The notes beneath the pieces are model-generated. The model made no database searches. It had not been told where the DNA came from and saw only the letters and a list, made by a program, of their open reading frames with translations. Of a stretch of DNA of 64,000 nucleotides, positions 22,297 through 33,271 are shown piece by piece. The stretch comes from Metridium senile (lineage: Eukaryota; Cnidaria; Anthozoa; Actiniaria; Metridiidae): the NCBI GenBank assembly GCA_949775045.1, contig OX459109.1:3975975-4039974 (forward strand). The letters run 5' to 3'. Position 1 is the first letter of the stretch. Every line of letters starts with the position of its first letter. The position numbers and the translations under genes are program-made.

Positions 22297-24990
22297 GAAC
22301 ACAGGGCGAAATCGAATATTTACTGTTCTTTACAAGAAAACGTAAAGTCCACTTAAAGAGTGGCTGAGACTTTAAGTGTATTCTTAAAGTGACCTTAAAG
22401 ATTGTAAATGACCATGGTAGCTTTAAGTATTCTTTACGGCACTTTAAGTAATATTTAATTTGCAGACGCTATCTTGTGGTCATGTCTATCTTTAAGTACT
22501 TCTATAAAGCGAACTTAAAGAACTTGTAAAGGACGCTCATTCTTTAAGCGTTGTTTACTACATTTCTTAATGTTGCCTTAAAATTCATCGTTACTTTCAG
22601 TCTTTAAGTGAGTTTCTTAAAGAACTTGTAAAGGACGTTCATTCTTTAAGCGTTGTTTACTATATTTCTTAATGTTGCCTTAAAATTCATCGTTACTTTC
22701 AGTGTTCTTTGAGTGTGTTTCTTAAAGTTCGAGTTAAAAAGTTTAGCTCTATCTGCATATAGGCAGATTTTGAGCAGTCCGGGCCATATCTAGAACTCTT
22801 TCATTTAAGGCTCTTTAGTAAAACTCATTGGCTGATCGATATCATTGAGCTTTTAGTCGAAAAAAACTGTTAAAAAATGTTTTAAAAAAGGTAAGAATTA
22901 AAATAACTTTATGAGCATGCGCATAAGGCATGCGCATAAGCATATGATAATAACTTTTTATCCCAAACGGATGTGAGCTTCACATTTTTAGGGTATAAAT
23001 GTTGTTTGAATACTATGTTGTGAGCTGAACTTGGCCAAAGATAGGGGCTATCAATACGTGGCGACGTCATATATAGGCTTTGGATCCTGGTAGCTTCCTC
23101 CCATGCAACCGAGTTAAGGCACCGTAAGTTCCTTGGAACAACAAAGACCGTTTAGGCGCCCCGACATCTAAGGAAGGTTAATTTCTTGTAGTGGCCGCTT
23201 TGCAGGGTGATTCGCAACCCAACCTGTAGGCAATACTGCAAAAATTCGACTGTGGTCTAGGGGAATTTTTTTATAGTTTTATAAAATTGACGTGCTGATC
23301 ACAGCGATGGCAAATATTACAATAGACAGTCTATAATGTTGCAATTTACTACCATTGGACGAAAAAATTGATTTGTCACGTAGGCAAATATATAGGCAAA
23401 TATGGAGGTATAAATCATATTTGACTAAATGTAACAACATTTGCCCATAAGATGTATATGATATGGACTTGGCGGGGCCAATGTCAAAATAGAGTACATA
23501 TCCTATATCGGTATAGCAACACCATTCAGTCAATACCTGGATGACTGATTTAAAAGCCATATTGAATAAAATATCCAAAAAATTCTATTCTTGCTTCATT
23601 GTGTATTATTTTCAATAAAATGACTCAACTGACTATTTTAATTTGATTTAGCAAAGGTTTGAATTTTATCAATTTTTCTACAAATCTACTAATAAGTGAT
23701 TTAAAACAGCTATCCTTAGAGAGTCAGTACTATATGCAATGAAAAGAACCAGCTATTATCAGTTTTCCATTCTCATTATTACATTTCCCACTTCCCATTA
23801 CACTAAATTCTCAATAACTCATGACATATTCAAGGTATAAAGATTATGTGAGCAGTTTCTTGTTTGTGTGAATATCAGCTTTCATAAAATGTAAAGTTTG
23901 TGTCATTTTGAAACATTGTTATGGATGACGTCAAAAGTTGCTTTTTTGGCCTTACAGGTGTAGGGCGGGGCCAATGTAAAAATAGAGTACATATCCTATA
24001 TCGGTATAGCAACACCATTCAGTCAATACCTGGATGACTGATTTTAAAGCCATATTGAATAAAAAGCAAACTGTTGGCCAATAAAATTACTAGGAGACAC
24101 CTTATTATAAATACAAGAATGGATATCTTGGATATAACTGAGATATCTAAAAGCTCAACTAATATTGTCAAAAAAGTACATTTTCGTGAAAATTGAGATG
24201 CAAAAGGGCTTCACATGAATACAAGTTGCTCGCTACATAAATGTTGTTTGAACATGATTTTTCAATAATTATAGTTAATACATTATTATCAATGTAACAA
24301 TTGTTTTCAATATCCATTTCTATATTATCAATTTCCTGCATTATCAATGTAACAATGTTCTGCAATATCCATTTTCTATATTAAGTTCCTACATTATCAA
24401 TGTAACAATTCTCTGCAATATACATTTTCTATATTAATTTCCTACATTATCAATGTAACAATTTTCTGCAATATCCATTTTCTATATTATCACTGTAACA
24501 ATTTTATATATTATTCTTATTTCAATAAACACTTGTTGTTCAGAATTTGACTACCACTTTTACTACAAGACCTACTTACCTTTGATAGTTTTATGTTACC
24601 CTTCTTTTTAAGAATGAAAAACACCAGTTTCTTCCGAATTGAAATTCATATCTGTCGTAAGGTCACTTTAGTTATGAAACTTTACGTAAAAATATCAATT
24701 GCCTTAAAGTGAGGAAATGTCACTTTAATACTCTTTCCTGGTTCTTTAAGTATCTTAAATTATCTTTATGTCGGTCTTTAAGGTTTCACTTAAAGACTAG
24801 TAAATACAAGTTTACTTGATCTTTAATAACGGACACTTAAAGAATTAAATAGTTCATTAAGAGTTCTAAGAGATTCAATTAAAGATCTAGTAAATGTACA
24901 TTTCAGTATTTAAGTTATGACTTAAAGACCAAAGAAGTCATTCTTTAAGTGTACTTTAAGTTAATTAAATCTATGATTTCGTCCTGTGGA
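22297..24990. mobile_element. 2.7-kb DNA-transposon-like element with subterminal ACTTTAAGT repeats
   Basis: Left end CACAGGGCGAAATC (from 22297) and right end GATTTCGTCCTGTGG (to about 24990) are inverted. Each end is packed with ACTTTAAG/CTTAAAGT motifs in both orientations (22330-22740 and 24660-24965), a subterminal repeat pattern known for hAT- and P-like transposons. An 85-bp direct repeat lies at 22513-22600/22619-22702. The interior holds a 115-bp direct repeat (23465-23580 and 23955-24070) and a TTATCAATGTAACAATTTTC minisatellite (24285-24500). No transposase was found, so it is non-autonomous. A target duplication was not resolved. Confidence 0.6.
24285..24505 (+). repeat. 40-50-bp minisatellite inside the element
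   Basis: Four to five copies containing TTATCAATGTAACAATTTTC and TGCAATATCCATTTTCTATA. Confidence 0.85.
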
Positions 24991-25555
24991 AGATACAAAA
25001 AGTGAAAAGGAGGGGGGGATGTTTACGATAGCCAATAAAATGAAACTTGCAACACCTCAAGAAAAAGATACTCAGCTTTATTGACGCTTCAAGCTTTACT
25101 CGCTAGTTTTCATTTAACAGAATTGGAAATCAATTTTCATAAAGTGTTTTTAAAAACGGGCTTAGATATGACATTTTTACATAGTCCTGGATGAGCGCAG
25201 GGGAGAAAAAAACTCGTCTTTTTTTTCCTTTTCTCGTTCTCAGTCTCCTAACGGTTAACAAAACCGTTGCAAAGGAAGCCCAAGAGGAGGAAAAGGAGTT
25301 GCCTGAGATGAACTGTTAGTAATGATTGTGATATCAAGTTAGCCTTTTAAAACTAGAGGACATTCTAGACAAGTCGCCCAGACGAAAAAGTTCTTCATAA
25401 ACATAATCTTCTGACATCTATTTGAAATAAGAAAAATTCAACCTTCAATCATGTTCAAAATTAATTGTTGGGACATTGTAGCATTTTTATGAACGTTTTT
25501 GTTTAAAATATACAAAACGTATCAATTTGATTTTCAAACACATATCCCTTCAAAG
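24991..25555. other. No recognised gene
   Basis: Non-coding spacer between the 2.7-kb element and the HYD1-like array. Confidence 0.4.
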
Positions 25556-25557
25556 CA

Positions 25558-25720
25558 ATCGTATCAAAGATACCGTATGCAATCTGGAAAACAATGCCAT
25601 TACCATATATAGTATTGTAGGTGAGAAGTAACAAAAGACTTTGATTAGCGCGCGAGATTTTTTCTTTTTTTTAACAGGTTGAGATAGCAATAGAACAATA
25701 GGCATATCTTTGATACGAAT
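25558..25720. mobile_element. Small inverted-repeat element
   Basis: CGTATCAAAGATA at about 25560 and its inverse TATCTTTGATACG at about 25706 bound 160 bp of non-coding DNA next to a HYD1-like pseudogene exon. No target duplication was determined. Confidence 0.4.
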
Positions 25721-25775
25721 GTTGATTGGTCTTTCAGATGATAACCGTTTGACATTCCAAAAACTCAACATTGAT

Positions 25776-25950
25776 ACAGGGGAAAGGAAGAAGATCAAAA
25801 GAACGTGAGTCATTATGTTAAATTAAAAGTTCCTAATATAAAGGGAAAAAATGGTAATTTGAGAAGGCTTATCAATTAGGGCGTGATGTGTATGTATATA
25901 AAGGGGATATTTATATCCAGGAGTTTGATGGCAAAGTTTCTAAAAGATAA
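25776..25950 (+). pseudogene. HYD1-like ART pseudogene, terminal exon (copy A)
   Basis: Similar at the DNA level to the last exon of the intact copies: AACGTGAGTCATTATGTTAA, AAAGTTCCTAA, then GCGTGATGTGTATGTATATA, GATATTTATATCCAGGAGTT and GATGGCAAAGTTTC. A frame break and an in-frame TAG near 25875 (TATCAATTAGGG) destroy the frame. The usual 5' half of the exon and the acceptor are gone. The 3' flank (CTAAATCAACCCATTC and the GTCCTC run) is shared with the copies at 31.5 and 34.9 kb, so it derives from the same duplication unit. Confidence 0.75.
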
Positions 25951-26074
25951 CAAAAATGTCTGCAGATAAGTAATTCCCTAAATCAACCCATTCTTTAAGA
26001 TTTCATTAATATTAATTGCATTAGTTCTTGCCATATCTGTGTTACGATGATTCTACTTCATAGTTAAATATGAT

Positions 26075-26108
<34 letters not shown>

Positions 26109-26150
26109 CCGTCCTCGTCCTCGTCTTTGTCTTTGTCCTTGTCTGTGTCC
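26075..26150 (+). repeat. (GTCCTC)n run
   Basis: Six-base repeat with variants GTCTTT. Shorter versions occur downstream of other HYD1-like copies at 31783-31817 and 35229-35240, so it belongs to the duplicated 3' flank. Confidence 0.85.
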
Positions 26151-26876
26151 TGTTATTACAGTTATATGCAAATGTTTTTGAGCACAGCTCTCAGGCAAAA
26201 ACAAAAACTTGGACCGAAAGTCTCAACTTTACGATTGTTCAAAATCATTTGCATCAGCAACTTTAATAAAAAATATCAGTCATTTGCTTGTCTCTTTGTT
26301 CGTCTGGTCTGAATTTAGCTCTTGGAAAATCGCCAATTGTACAAGTGGACGAACAAATAGACGAGCAAAATCAGACGTTAATCTCGTCTCAATTTGTGTT
26401 CGTTCGTAAAATTCTAAAGAATGTATTACAGTCGCTTTAACTGACTTGAGCTTTGGCAATCAGAAAAATTATAAATGCCAAGTAATCCTGTATGCTAAAA
26501 CAATTATTTTACTGCTGAAATAACAAGTGTTTATCGATCATATCTTTTAAAAGAGCTATACAGTTACGAAATTCAATTTTGTTTACACTTCGAAAATGCA
26601 TTTCTCGCGGAGTACGTGTGATGCCGGGAAATCGCCTTATCAAGCCTTCAAGCCTAAAATGTCAAATTTCTCCTAAAATAAAAATCTGTTGAAACTTTCA
26701 CTATTATTTCTGTGATACGGACATCGAGGGCTATCTTTGAGCAAAGTATGAGAAATTCGGTTTCTAGTTGCACACCTATAGTCGATATTCTCAGAGGAAC
26801 GCTCTTAACCCCTAAACCTGAACCTGGCCCCAACCAGCCATAATATAACCCCGCCCTAACCCTAAAACAAACAACT

Positions 26877-26933
26877 TAGCCTGCGTGGCGGCTCTTGGGG
26901 AATGGAAAAACCCTAGAGCCGCCACGCAGGCTA
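26877..26933. mobile_element. 57-bp foldback with TAGCCTGCG ends
   Basis: TAGCCTGCGTGGCGGCTCT and its inverse AGAGCCGCCACGCAGGCTA. The first bases match the ends of the 1.5-kb element at 62205-63692. Confidence 0.7.
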
Positions 26934-27092
26934 GGTCATACTAGTCACATATCGAATTGAAATAAGGCGACCTGCTATATTGTTCTTGGCTGGTTAGCCT
27001 CGTGTTCATATTGAAACACAATGTATGATAAGCTAGCCATGTTAGTTTCGAGGCATGTCATGCATTTTTTTCTTTCTATTTTTATGTGTTTA

Positions 27093-27316
27093 TGTAACTA
27101 CACTTCCACCAAGTACTCCCAAAAATGTTCTTCTTAAGAATAATTATGACAACAACTTGACAAAGGAAGAAAATCAAAGGAACGTGAGCTATGTTGTTGA
27201 ATTAAAAGTTCCTAAAGAAAAAGAATGGCAATTTGAGAAGGCTTATCAATTAGGGCGTGATGTGTATGTATATAAAGGTGACATTTATCTCCAGGAGTTT
27301 GCTTGTCTGACCTGAC
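27093..27316 (+). pseudogene. HYD1-like ART pseudogene, terminal exon (copy B)
   Basis: Open frame homologous to exon 3 of the intact copies: YVTTLPPSTPKNVLLKNNYD, LTKEENQRNVSYVVELKVP and DVYVYKGDIYLQEF. The acceptor of other copies (TTTTTAG|GTGTTT) reads TTTTTATGTGTTT here, so the splice site is lost. The coding end diverges after QEF and is followed within 10 bp by a transposon (27326-27579), so the normal FDGKV end is missing. No exon 1 or 2 was found. Intron-2 remnants (GTTCTTGGCTGGTTAGCCT) precede it. Confidence 0.75.
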
Positions 27317-27325
27317 CAAAACGTA

Positions 27326-27579
27326 TACACCTAATTCAAAAAAAGGTTGACGGGGCGAACGGCGATCAGCGATTGGTGATCGGCGATTGCACGTTCCGAA
27401 AGAGACTGTGGATAATACGAATTTCTTCTTATTCAATTATATATTACCCAAATACCGTTCAACGATGACCGTAGATGGGTGTCTCGAAGTTTTCTCTGAA
27501 CCGTGGAGGCATTGTTTGGGCAATTTAGAAACGAATAAGGTCGCCGTTCGCCCCGTCAACCTTTTTTGAACTAGGTGTA
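27326..27579. mobile_element. TACACCTA-ended MITE (254 bp)
   Basis: Terminal inverted repeats of about 40 bp: TACACCTAATTCAAAAAAAG with GGTTGACGGGGCGAACGGCG at left, mirrored at right. It is a member of a family with TACACCTA ends found five times in the window. It truncates the copy B exon. Confidence 0.8.
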
Positions 27580-27736
27580 TTCATTGGCTGATTGTCTTGT
27601 AATGTAAGAATTGTTTTGTTTTGTGCACGGTCACGGTTGGCAAAAGTGAACAAAAAAATAGAACAATGAGTTCCCTGTATAACCATCTCATTCTATTAAC
27701 TCTGATTAGACTTATAAATTAGCTGTCATTAGTAAC

Positions 27737-27792
27737 CCGTGAAACATTCTTTAGTGATCACTCTTTAACTACACTTTGTTTCACGGGTTAAT
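27737..27792. mobile_element. Partial GAGTGG-family MITE
   Basis: AACCCGTGAAACA ... TGTTTCACGGGTTAAT palindrome, homologous to the inner ends of the elements at 52787-52966 and 59831-60151. Confidence 0.6.
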
Positions 27793-28238
27793 AAGAACAA
27801 CTCTAGCATGTACAGTATTCTCTTACTAGTCGATTATCGCACGTTTGATTGTATGTAGAGTATGTACATGTACAGTACTTGCATTAAAAAAAAAACCGTT
27901 AACAATATAAACTGCATTCAGGATAGTATCAACTAATGGTAAATTGCCTGGTTTGCTGTTGATTATTTCAAGTGAAAATACTATATTAGTGAAACATTAG
28001 AAATACCGTTTCATGTAATTTTATTGTTAATTTATTTAGCTTGAGCTATTTTTATTAATCTGTGAAACACACTTTTGTGTATCAATCTTTGATGTACCTT
28101 TAGTCTCTTGTTGCTTGTTATGACAAGTCTACTTTTATAGCTAAATTAAAAGAAATCATTAATTGTAGTATTCATGTATTGTATTTTTAAAAACACAAAC
28201 CGCCCAAGGCTATGTTAATGTTTGCAGACCCGTGGGTA

Positions 28239-28830
28239 CAAGGGAGCACGGCAGACTGTTGTTGTGGTTTGAATATACACCTATTTCAATAATCGTTGTC
28301 GCAATTAAAGCTACAGTCCACACTATGAAGCCTGCAAAGGATGTGATTTCTTCTCTTGTCATCGATTTATTCATAGCATATTTTAATTGTACGTGTTTGT
28401 GTTATATGACCATAACAAGTTGTTGCAGTGGTAAATATAAATACAAACATTTCTTTAAAAACGTGCAATGAATCCAAGTCCATGTAGCCGACATCCTTTG
28501 CAGGCTTTAGTGTGGACTGTAGCTTCGGCTGCGACAACGATTTTTGAAATAGGTATATATATTCGATCTTTTGAAAGTTTTAAATTACATCGTCAACCGT
28601 TTTTGGTAAATTAATGGGACTATCCGCTAGCAAGTGAAAACTGCGGGCAAGCCTGCCTCTGCGAGCGAGTCCCGAAGGACTTACAACTATCGGGCGACAC
28701 TCGCCGACATTGCAGGACTCGCTCGGCAATGATAATTGCGCCTGCATTTCTACTGGTCAGTCGATTGACGAGAATATTCAAAAGATCGAATATATTCAAA
28801 CCACAAACAACAGTCTGCCGTGCTCCCTTG
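28239..28830. mobile_element. Long palindromic element hosting a nested MITE
   Basis: Left arm CAAGGGAGCACGGCAGACTG ... GGTTTGAATA and right arm mirrored (ending GCCGTGCTCCCTTG at 28830). The left arm is interrupted by the TACACCTA element at 28276-28557; after it the arm continues with TATTCGATCTTTTGAA, matching TTCAAAAGATCGAATA in the right arm. Confidence 0.8.
28276..28557. mobile_element. TACACCTATTT MITE nested in the palindrome (TA target)
   Basis: Ends TACACCTATTT and AAATAGGTATA, flanked by TA at 28274-28275 and 28558-28559. Subterminal inverted repeats include TACAGTCCACACT, GCCTGCAAAGGATGT and their mirrors. The intact right arm of the host palindrome shows the empty site GAATATATTC, proving a TA duplication. 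Confidence 0.85.
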
Positions 28831-29650
28831 GTGGGTATGTGTAATTTAGCTTGTACAATATGTATTGTATGAAATAAAATTGTTTTTGTCACAGTCATTG
28901 TCATTGTCCACAATGGGTTACTTATGCTTGTTACCATTGTTATTATTATGTGAATGTTAACAATAAAACAGAGTTTCGCTTTGTAGAGTTACATAAAGTC
29001 AATAAAATACGAATTATCATTAAATATAATCATCTGTATTAAAATTATCAAGAGTCTAGTGCATGTCTCCAATAGATCTTTTCACGGTTCACGTCCACAA
29101 CCCCAGCCTTAGCTTGATAGCGTGTAATATATATTTTTACCACATTTGATAATTTTCTCGCTTTCTGATTGGTGGAGAGCCGTGGTAAATCAGAGTACAC
29201 ACCACGGTTTCTATTTTGCTCATTTTCTAACTGTCTCGTGGTTCCACAACAATTTAGACGATTCGATGACGGCCAACCGTGGTGAATAAGAGGACATACC
29301 ACGCGAAACTATTGTAAGTTTGTTAAATCCTTTACAATTAATTAACTATAGTTTGCAGAAATTTAAGAAATGACACATTATCAAACAATTGAAATACTTC
29401 GAAATTCTTAGAATTTGTAGTCAAATTCTAAACTATTTATTATTTTAGGACCTTCAGGAATCCTTAAGGGAAAAAAAGGAAAGAAAGAAAGATGAATAAA
29501 ACAAAACAAAACCAAAAAATAAGCAAAACAAACAAATAAAAACGAAGCAAAGCAAATTTTTCAAACGAAACAAAGCAAATTATAAAATTCTTAAATTATA
29601 CTGTATTTTAGTTTTACGCAATTTTACGTTTTACGCGCACCCATATATAT
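28831..29650. other. No recognised gene; A-rich stretch
   Basis: Includes an AAAC/AAAG-rich stretch at 29470-29580. No exon supported. Confidence 0.4.
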
Positions 29651-29654
29651 ATAG

Positions 29655-29868
29655 CTAATCTTTGTCAGAAAGAATGTTTCTTTTGCAAAAATGTTTTCAA
29701 ACCTTGCATTCATTTTGTGCTACTCGTGTATTTTTTGATTGACAAGGTCACTGGACAAGGTCCTGCAAAAGGCCTATAACGTAGACGTAGTCTTATACGC
29801 CATTCAACGTCTTGAGAAACTACGAGGGCTGACTAAACCTTTTCTTAATTAAAAGAAATCAAAACAAA
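29655..29868 (+). promoter_or_regulatory. Promoter/5' UTR of HYD1-like copy C
   Basis: Shares blocks with 41050-41745 and 54085-54215: CTAATCTTTGTCAGAA, TTGCATTCATTTTGTGCTA, CTTATACGCCATTCAACGTC and the leader up to the ATG at 29869. The TATA-like element is weaker (CCTATAACG near 29774) than in copies D, E and H. Assignment is by paralogy. Confidence 0.5.
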
Positions 29869-31513
29869 ATGTGGGGCATTTCAGGCTATAAAAAGGTAAG
29901 GATGAATACTTCTATATTTACAATCCATAATCAATTAACTTCAATTGATTCATTTGACTAATGCACTAACATTGGTAATCTTCCAAAACCAATCCAATCA
30001 TGTCACAAAATAAAACACAGTAAAATTAAAAATCATATAAAGCTGCTGATATGGCATGTAAACGTTGTAAAACTGCGTAAAAATATCATGAAAACTAACA
30101 TAAAATGAAAATGAAAGTTACCAAATTTCTTCTTGGTTAGTTGCGATGCTTGAAAAAAAAAAATTAATTAATGAAAAAATGTTAAAAAATCTTGTAGCTG
30201 CACTCGATCTCAGGTTTTTGAATTCATCGTTTTATAATTGTCGGTGAACCTAAACTAGCTGTATTTAATATTAACGTGAAGTTAGCGAACATTTTGGCAC
30301 AGTTTCCAAGAATGTAGATTGTATGTGTAATAATCAAACGCAATTCTTCTTCGAAATAGCTGAAGTACATTGAGATTAACACTAGCTTTCTTTGTATTAA
30401 TAGTGATAGCTATCTATAAAGCAACTTTGTCTCTACATACTACACAAAACCTCGAAATATCCACTGTTTGTACAACAACATGCCAATATCACCGTGCATA
30501 CCATCGATCTCGACAGTGTACTAACTGTAGACACATGTGCGTAAGCTATAGTTGAATTGCATGTTTTGATGCGCGCAAACATTGACGACCTGACACTGAG
30601 GAATTCGAAGGCTTGAGTGTGATCCAAAACGCCTGTCTTTATCGATGACCCCGTTTTCTTTTCTTTCTTTATTTGTTTTTCTTTATTTTTGTTTGTTTTT
30701 GTTTTTTTGCACTCTTTTGTAAATAAGTGTATTGGGGGAGGAAGGGGGTGGCCTTTTGTGATTTTTTTCATATTTAAAGACTGAAACATTTTTATTTTTG
30801 AAAAAGTGGTGCAACTAGTTGTAGAATTGTACTTAATCTTAAAGTTCTGACATAATCTCGTAGAGCTAGCTTCGTACTTCCAGATGTACACACGATGGCC
30901 AATGTTTTACATATATGGCTTTGAATTGTGTGATGCTCTTAATATGCCCTATATATGTTTTACTATAGAAAACTTTCTATCACTACACTACTGAGGAGGG
31001 GGCAGACGGAATTAAAGAAAATGGTGTAATCAAGGCTAGCGTTGCTACGCCGTTAACAGATGATGCAGTGGCAGGATCAGGTATTGCTTAAATTGGCTCG
31101 GTCATAGATTATACGTGAGTTGAGTCTGTTTGATGTGTTCTTCTATGCCACGAGGGATTTTCTTCGGGTTATCTCATGTGCAAATTAAAATCATCAGGTC
31201 ATAGTCAAATTATGTGTATGGTGTATGTGATTACCTTTTTTGGTTCTTATGTTAGTTTCGACTCTTTTCACGCATTTCTTTTCCATTTTTAGGTGTTTAT
31301 GTAACCACACTTCCACCGAGTACTCCCAATAATGTTCTTCTTGTGAATAATTATGATGGCAACTTGACAAAGGAAGAAAATCAAAGGAACGTGAGCCATG
31401 TTGTTGAATTAAAAGCCCCAAAGAAAAAATTTGAGAAGGTTCGATCACGTGTGTATATATATAGAGGTGATATTTATATCAAGGAGTTTGATGGCAAAGT
31501 TTATAAAATGTAA
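29869..31513 (+). CDS. HYD1-like ADP-ribosyltransferase-domain protein, copy C
   Basis: Three exons: 29869-29895 (9 codons), 30969-31080 and 31293-31513, with GT-AG introns of 1073 and 212 bp, giving about 119 residues. Exon 2 carries FYHYTTEEGADGI, then GVIKASVATP and DDAVAGSG. The codon for the following Gly is split by intron 2, and exon 3 opens with VYVTTLPP, then NQRNVSHVVELKAP, VYIYRGDIYIKEFDGKV. H-Y-T, G-x-G-V-Y-x-T and a late Asp-containing strand fit the HYD1-type ART domain (Pfam Tox-ART-HYD1). Known family members transfer ADP-ribose in bacterial polymorphic toxins; a role in animals is not established. No signal peptide or membrane segment. AATAAA overlaps the 3' side of the stop (31515-31520). 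It looks intact. ART activity is inference. Confidence 0.7.
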
Positions 31514-32453
31514 TAATAAAGATATCTGCAGATAGCTGATTCCCTAAATCAACCCATCTCGTTAAGATTTCATTACTACTTCATAGTTAAATGAAATTGT
31601 AATCGTAATAATGCTCATCGTAGTTTTCATATATTGTATTTTTAAAAACAGAACCCGCACTAGTTTACTATTTGCGGCTGTGTGTAATTTCTTATTTAAT
31701 GCATGCACATCAGAATTCAAATAAAACTGTCTTAATTATCTTTATTATATCTTATTTTTGTCTAAGTTTTCTTTCTACGGTTGTCCTCGTCCTTGTCCTA
31801 GTCCTCGTCCTCGTCCCAGGAATTATATTTAAATGTTGTCAAGCAATCACAAAAAAATAAATCGATACCAATCCATGACCTGACACCTCCCCTATTGGAA
31901 TGATAAATATTAATACTAAAGTTATAAATTAAATACAATCTCTGTTCGTCATTTGATTTTAAATGTAACGGCGATATGGATGATATCTCATCACTTTTTT
32001 TTTAATTTTCCAAATTTCCCCTTTTTTAATTTTACAAATTGCCCGGCTCTGGAAATCTAAACTCAAACAACACTTGAATAGTTATATTTATTCAAAAATA
32101 ATGGTTTCATAGAGCACATTAAAGACGAAAATTGTACATTAAAGCGGATTATTGCAATTATTAATTGATTATTGCAGGCTAATGTCGAGATTTGAGAAGG
32201 ACTCATGCATCGTTGTGAATTAGTGAGAATTACCGGCGGTTCGATAAGTCAATGTTGTCATAGTTTTGCTTTTATTCGTCTCCGATTTACGCTCTGAAGA
32301 TAATTCACTTGGTCTTCAATAAATGTTTTGTTACCAACTGTCAAAGAACAAAAACGTAGCTATAAAGAAATATTTTATACTTCCAACTGACCTTTATGAA
32401 CTAACGAAATCACAGTGAAAAAAACATATTCTGTTCTTACTAATAAAGGAAGC
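31514..32453. other. 3' flank of copy C
   Basis: Contains GTCCTC run (31783-31817), AATAAAACTGTCTT and other 3' flank blocks shared with copy D. No gene recognised. Confidence 0.5.
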
Positions 32454-32939
32454 TTCCCTGCTAGCAGAGTCTTCCACAGTTCGATTCTGACGAGAGAAAG
32501 GAAGACTCTGCCGAGCGAGACTGCATTCTTTGTAAAGCCGCCGTCCACAACCGTGGACGAACGAAACCAGTTTTAAAACCGGTTTTACTGGTAATTTTAG
32601 ATGCTTCATCTAAGCATCATAAACCAACTAAATTACAACGAAAAGCTATCAAATCTTTTCTGTCCAAGAGAGACACGTTTGTTTGTCTTCCAACTGGCTA
32701 TGGAAAGTCATACATTTATCAACTTAGCCTGCTAACGGCCAAGCAAATGGCTGCTAAAGCTGGCGATTCGAGCTCAGTCATCGTTGTAATATAAGCTGGC
32801 CGTAAAAACGAAAGGTCATCATGACGTCAGGGGTTGCTTAGTTACCTAACGCATGCGCAACAAAGAATGCAGTCTCGCTCGGCAGAGTCTTCCTTTCTCT
32901 CGTCAGAATCGAACTGTGGAAGACTCTGCTAGCAGGGAA
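32454..32939. mobile_element. TTCCCTGCTAGCAG-ended element with RecQ-like insert
   Basis: Arms of about 80 bp (32454-32533 and 32860-32939) are near-perfect inverted repeats starting TTCCCTGCTAGCAGAGTC. Flanks AAAGGAAGC (32445-32453) and AAAGGCAGC (32940-32948) make a 9-bp duplication with one mismatch, which is typical of Mutator-like (MULE) elements. The core encodes a helicase fragment. Confidence 0.8.
32530..32791 (+). pseudogene. RecQ-like helicase N-terminal fragment
   Basis: An open frame lacking an ATG covers the space between the inverted arms. It contains KLQRKAIKSFLSKRD, then the Walker A motif CLPTGYGKSYIYQ and SSVIVVI before a stop. The order Q-motif-like segment, aromatic/LPTGxGKS and a hydrophobic strand ending in VV is that of RecQ-family helicases (motifs 0, I, Ia). 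The DEAH box and the rest are absent, so it is a fragment. A related broken fragment sits in the element at 62205-63692. Either both elements captured a host gene, or a helicase belongs to the autonomous parent elements. Confidence 0.65.
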
Positions 32940-33047
32940 AAAGGCAGCGAAATCTCAATTGAAAATATACTGGTTACCTGACAAAAAAAATATAATAATG
33001 GTATTAAATATAAAATATATTATGTTCCTCCATATTTTGTCTTTGTT

Positions 33048-33271
33048 GTAAGTTCAACGACTTTGTAACGAGCACGCTGCGCTGGGATTTTCCCGCTTTT
33101 CACGTGATATCCTCTCGCCCAATCAGAGTACGAGAAAAATGAACTTTAACAGTTGGCCAGTATATAACAACACGCCTTTCTGCATTCTTTCTCTTGAGAC
33201 CGGACCGTTTATACGAAACCACCGTTGGCTAAAGCTTCAATTTCTTCATTTTGTAAAGAATTCAAACCAAC
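33048..33271 (+). promoter_or_regulatory. Promoter of HYD1-like copy D
   Basis: TATA box TATATAA at 33161-33167, about 110 bp before the ATG. Upstream blocks GCGCTGGGATTTTCCCGCTT and CCTCTCGCCCAATCAGAGTA (with a CCAAT-type CCAAT) are conserved in copies E and H. The leader has CTCTTGAGACCGGACCGTTT. Confidence 0.75.

Noticed and set aside
26070..26312. Poly-serine frame starting MMSSSS
   Set aside because: Produced by the GTCCTC repeat in the duplicated 3' flank of HYD1-like copies.
26815..26875. CCCTAA-like runs as telomeric sequence
   Set aside because: Only irregular short matches (CCCTAACCCTAAAAC); no array.
30370..30555. Frame with a hydrophobic start and five cysteines inside intron 1 of copy C, looking like a small secreted peptide
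   Set aside because: It has no ATG (opens with TTG just after a stop), no promoter or splice evidence, and lies inside the intron of a better supported gene.
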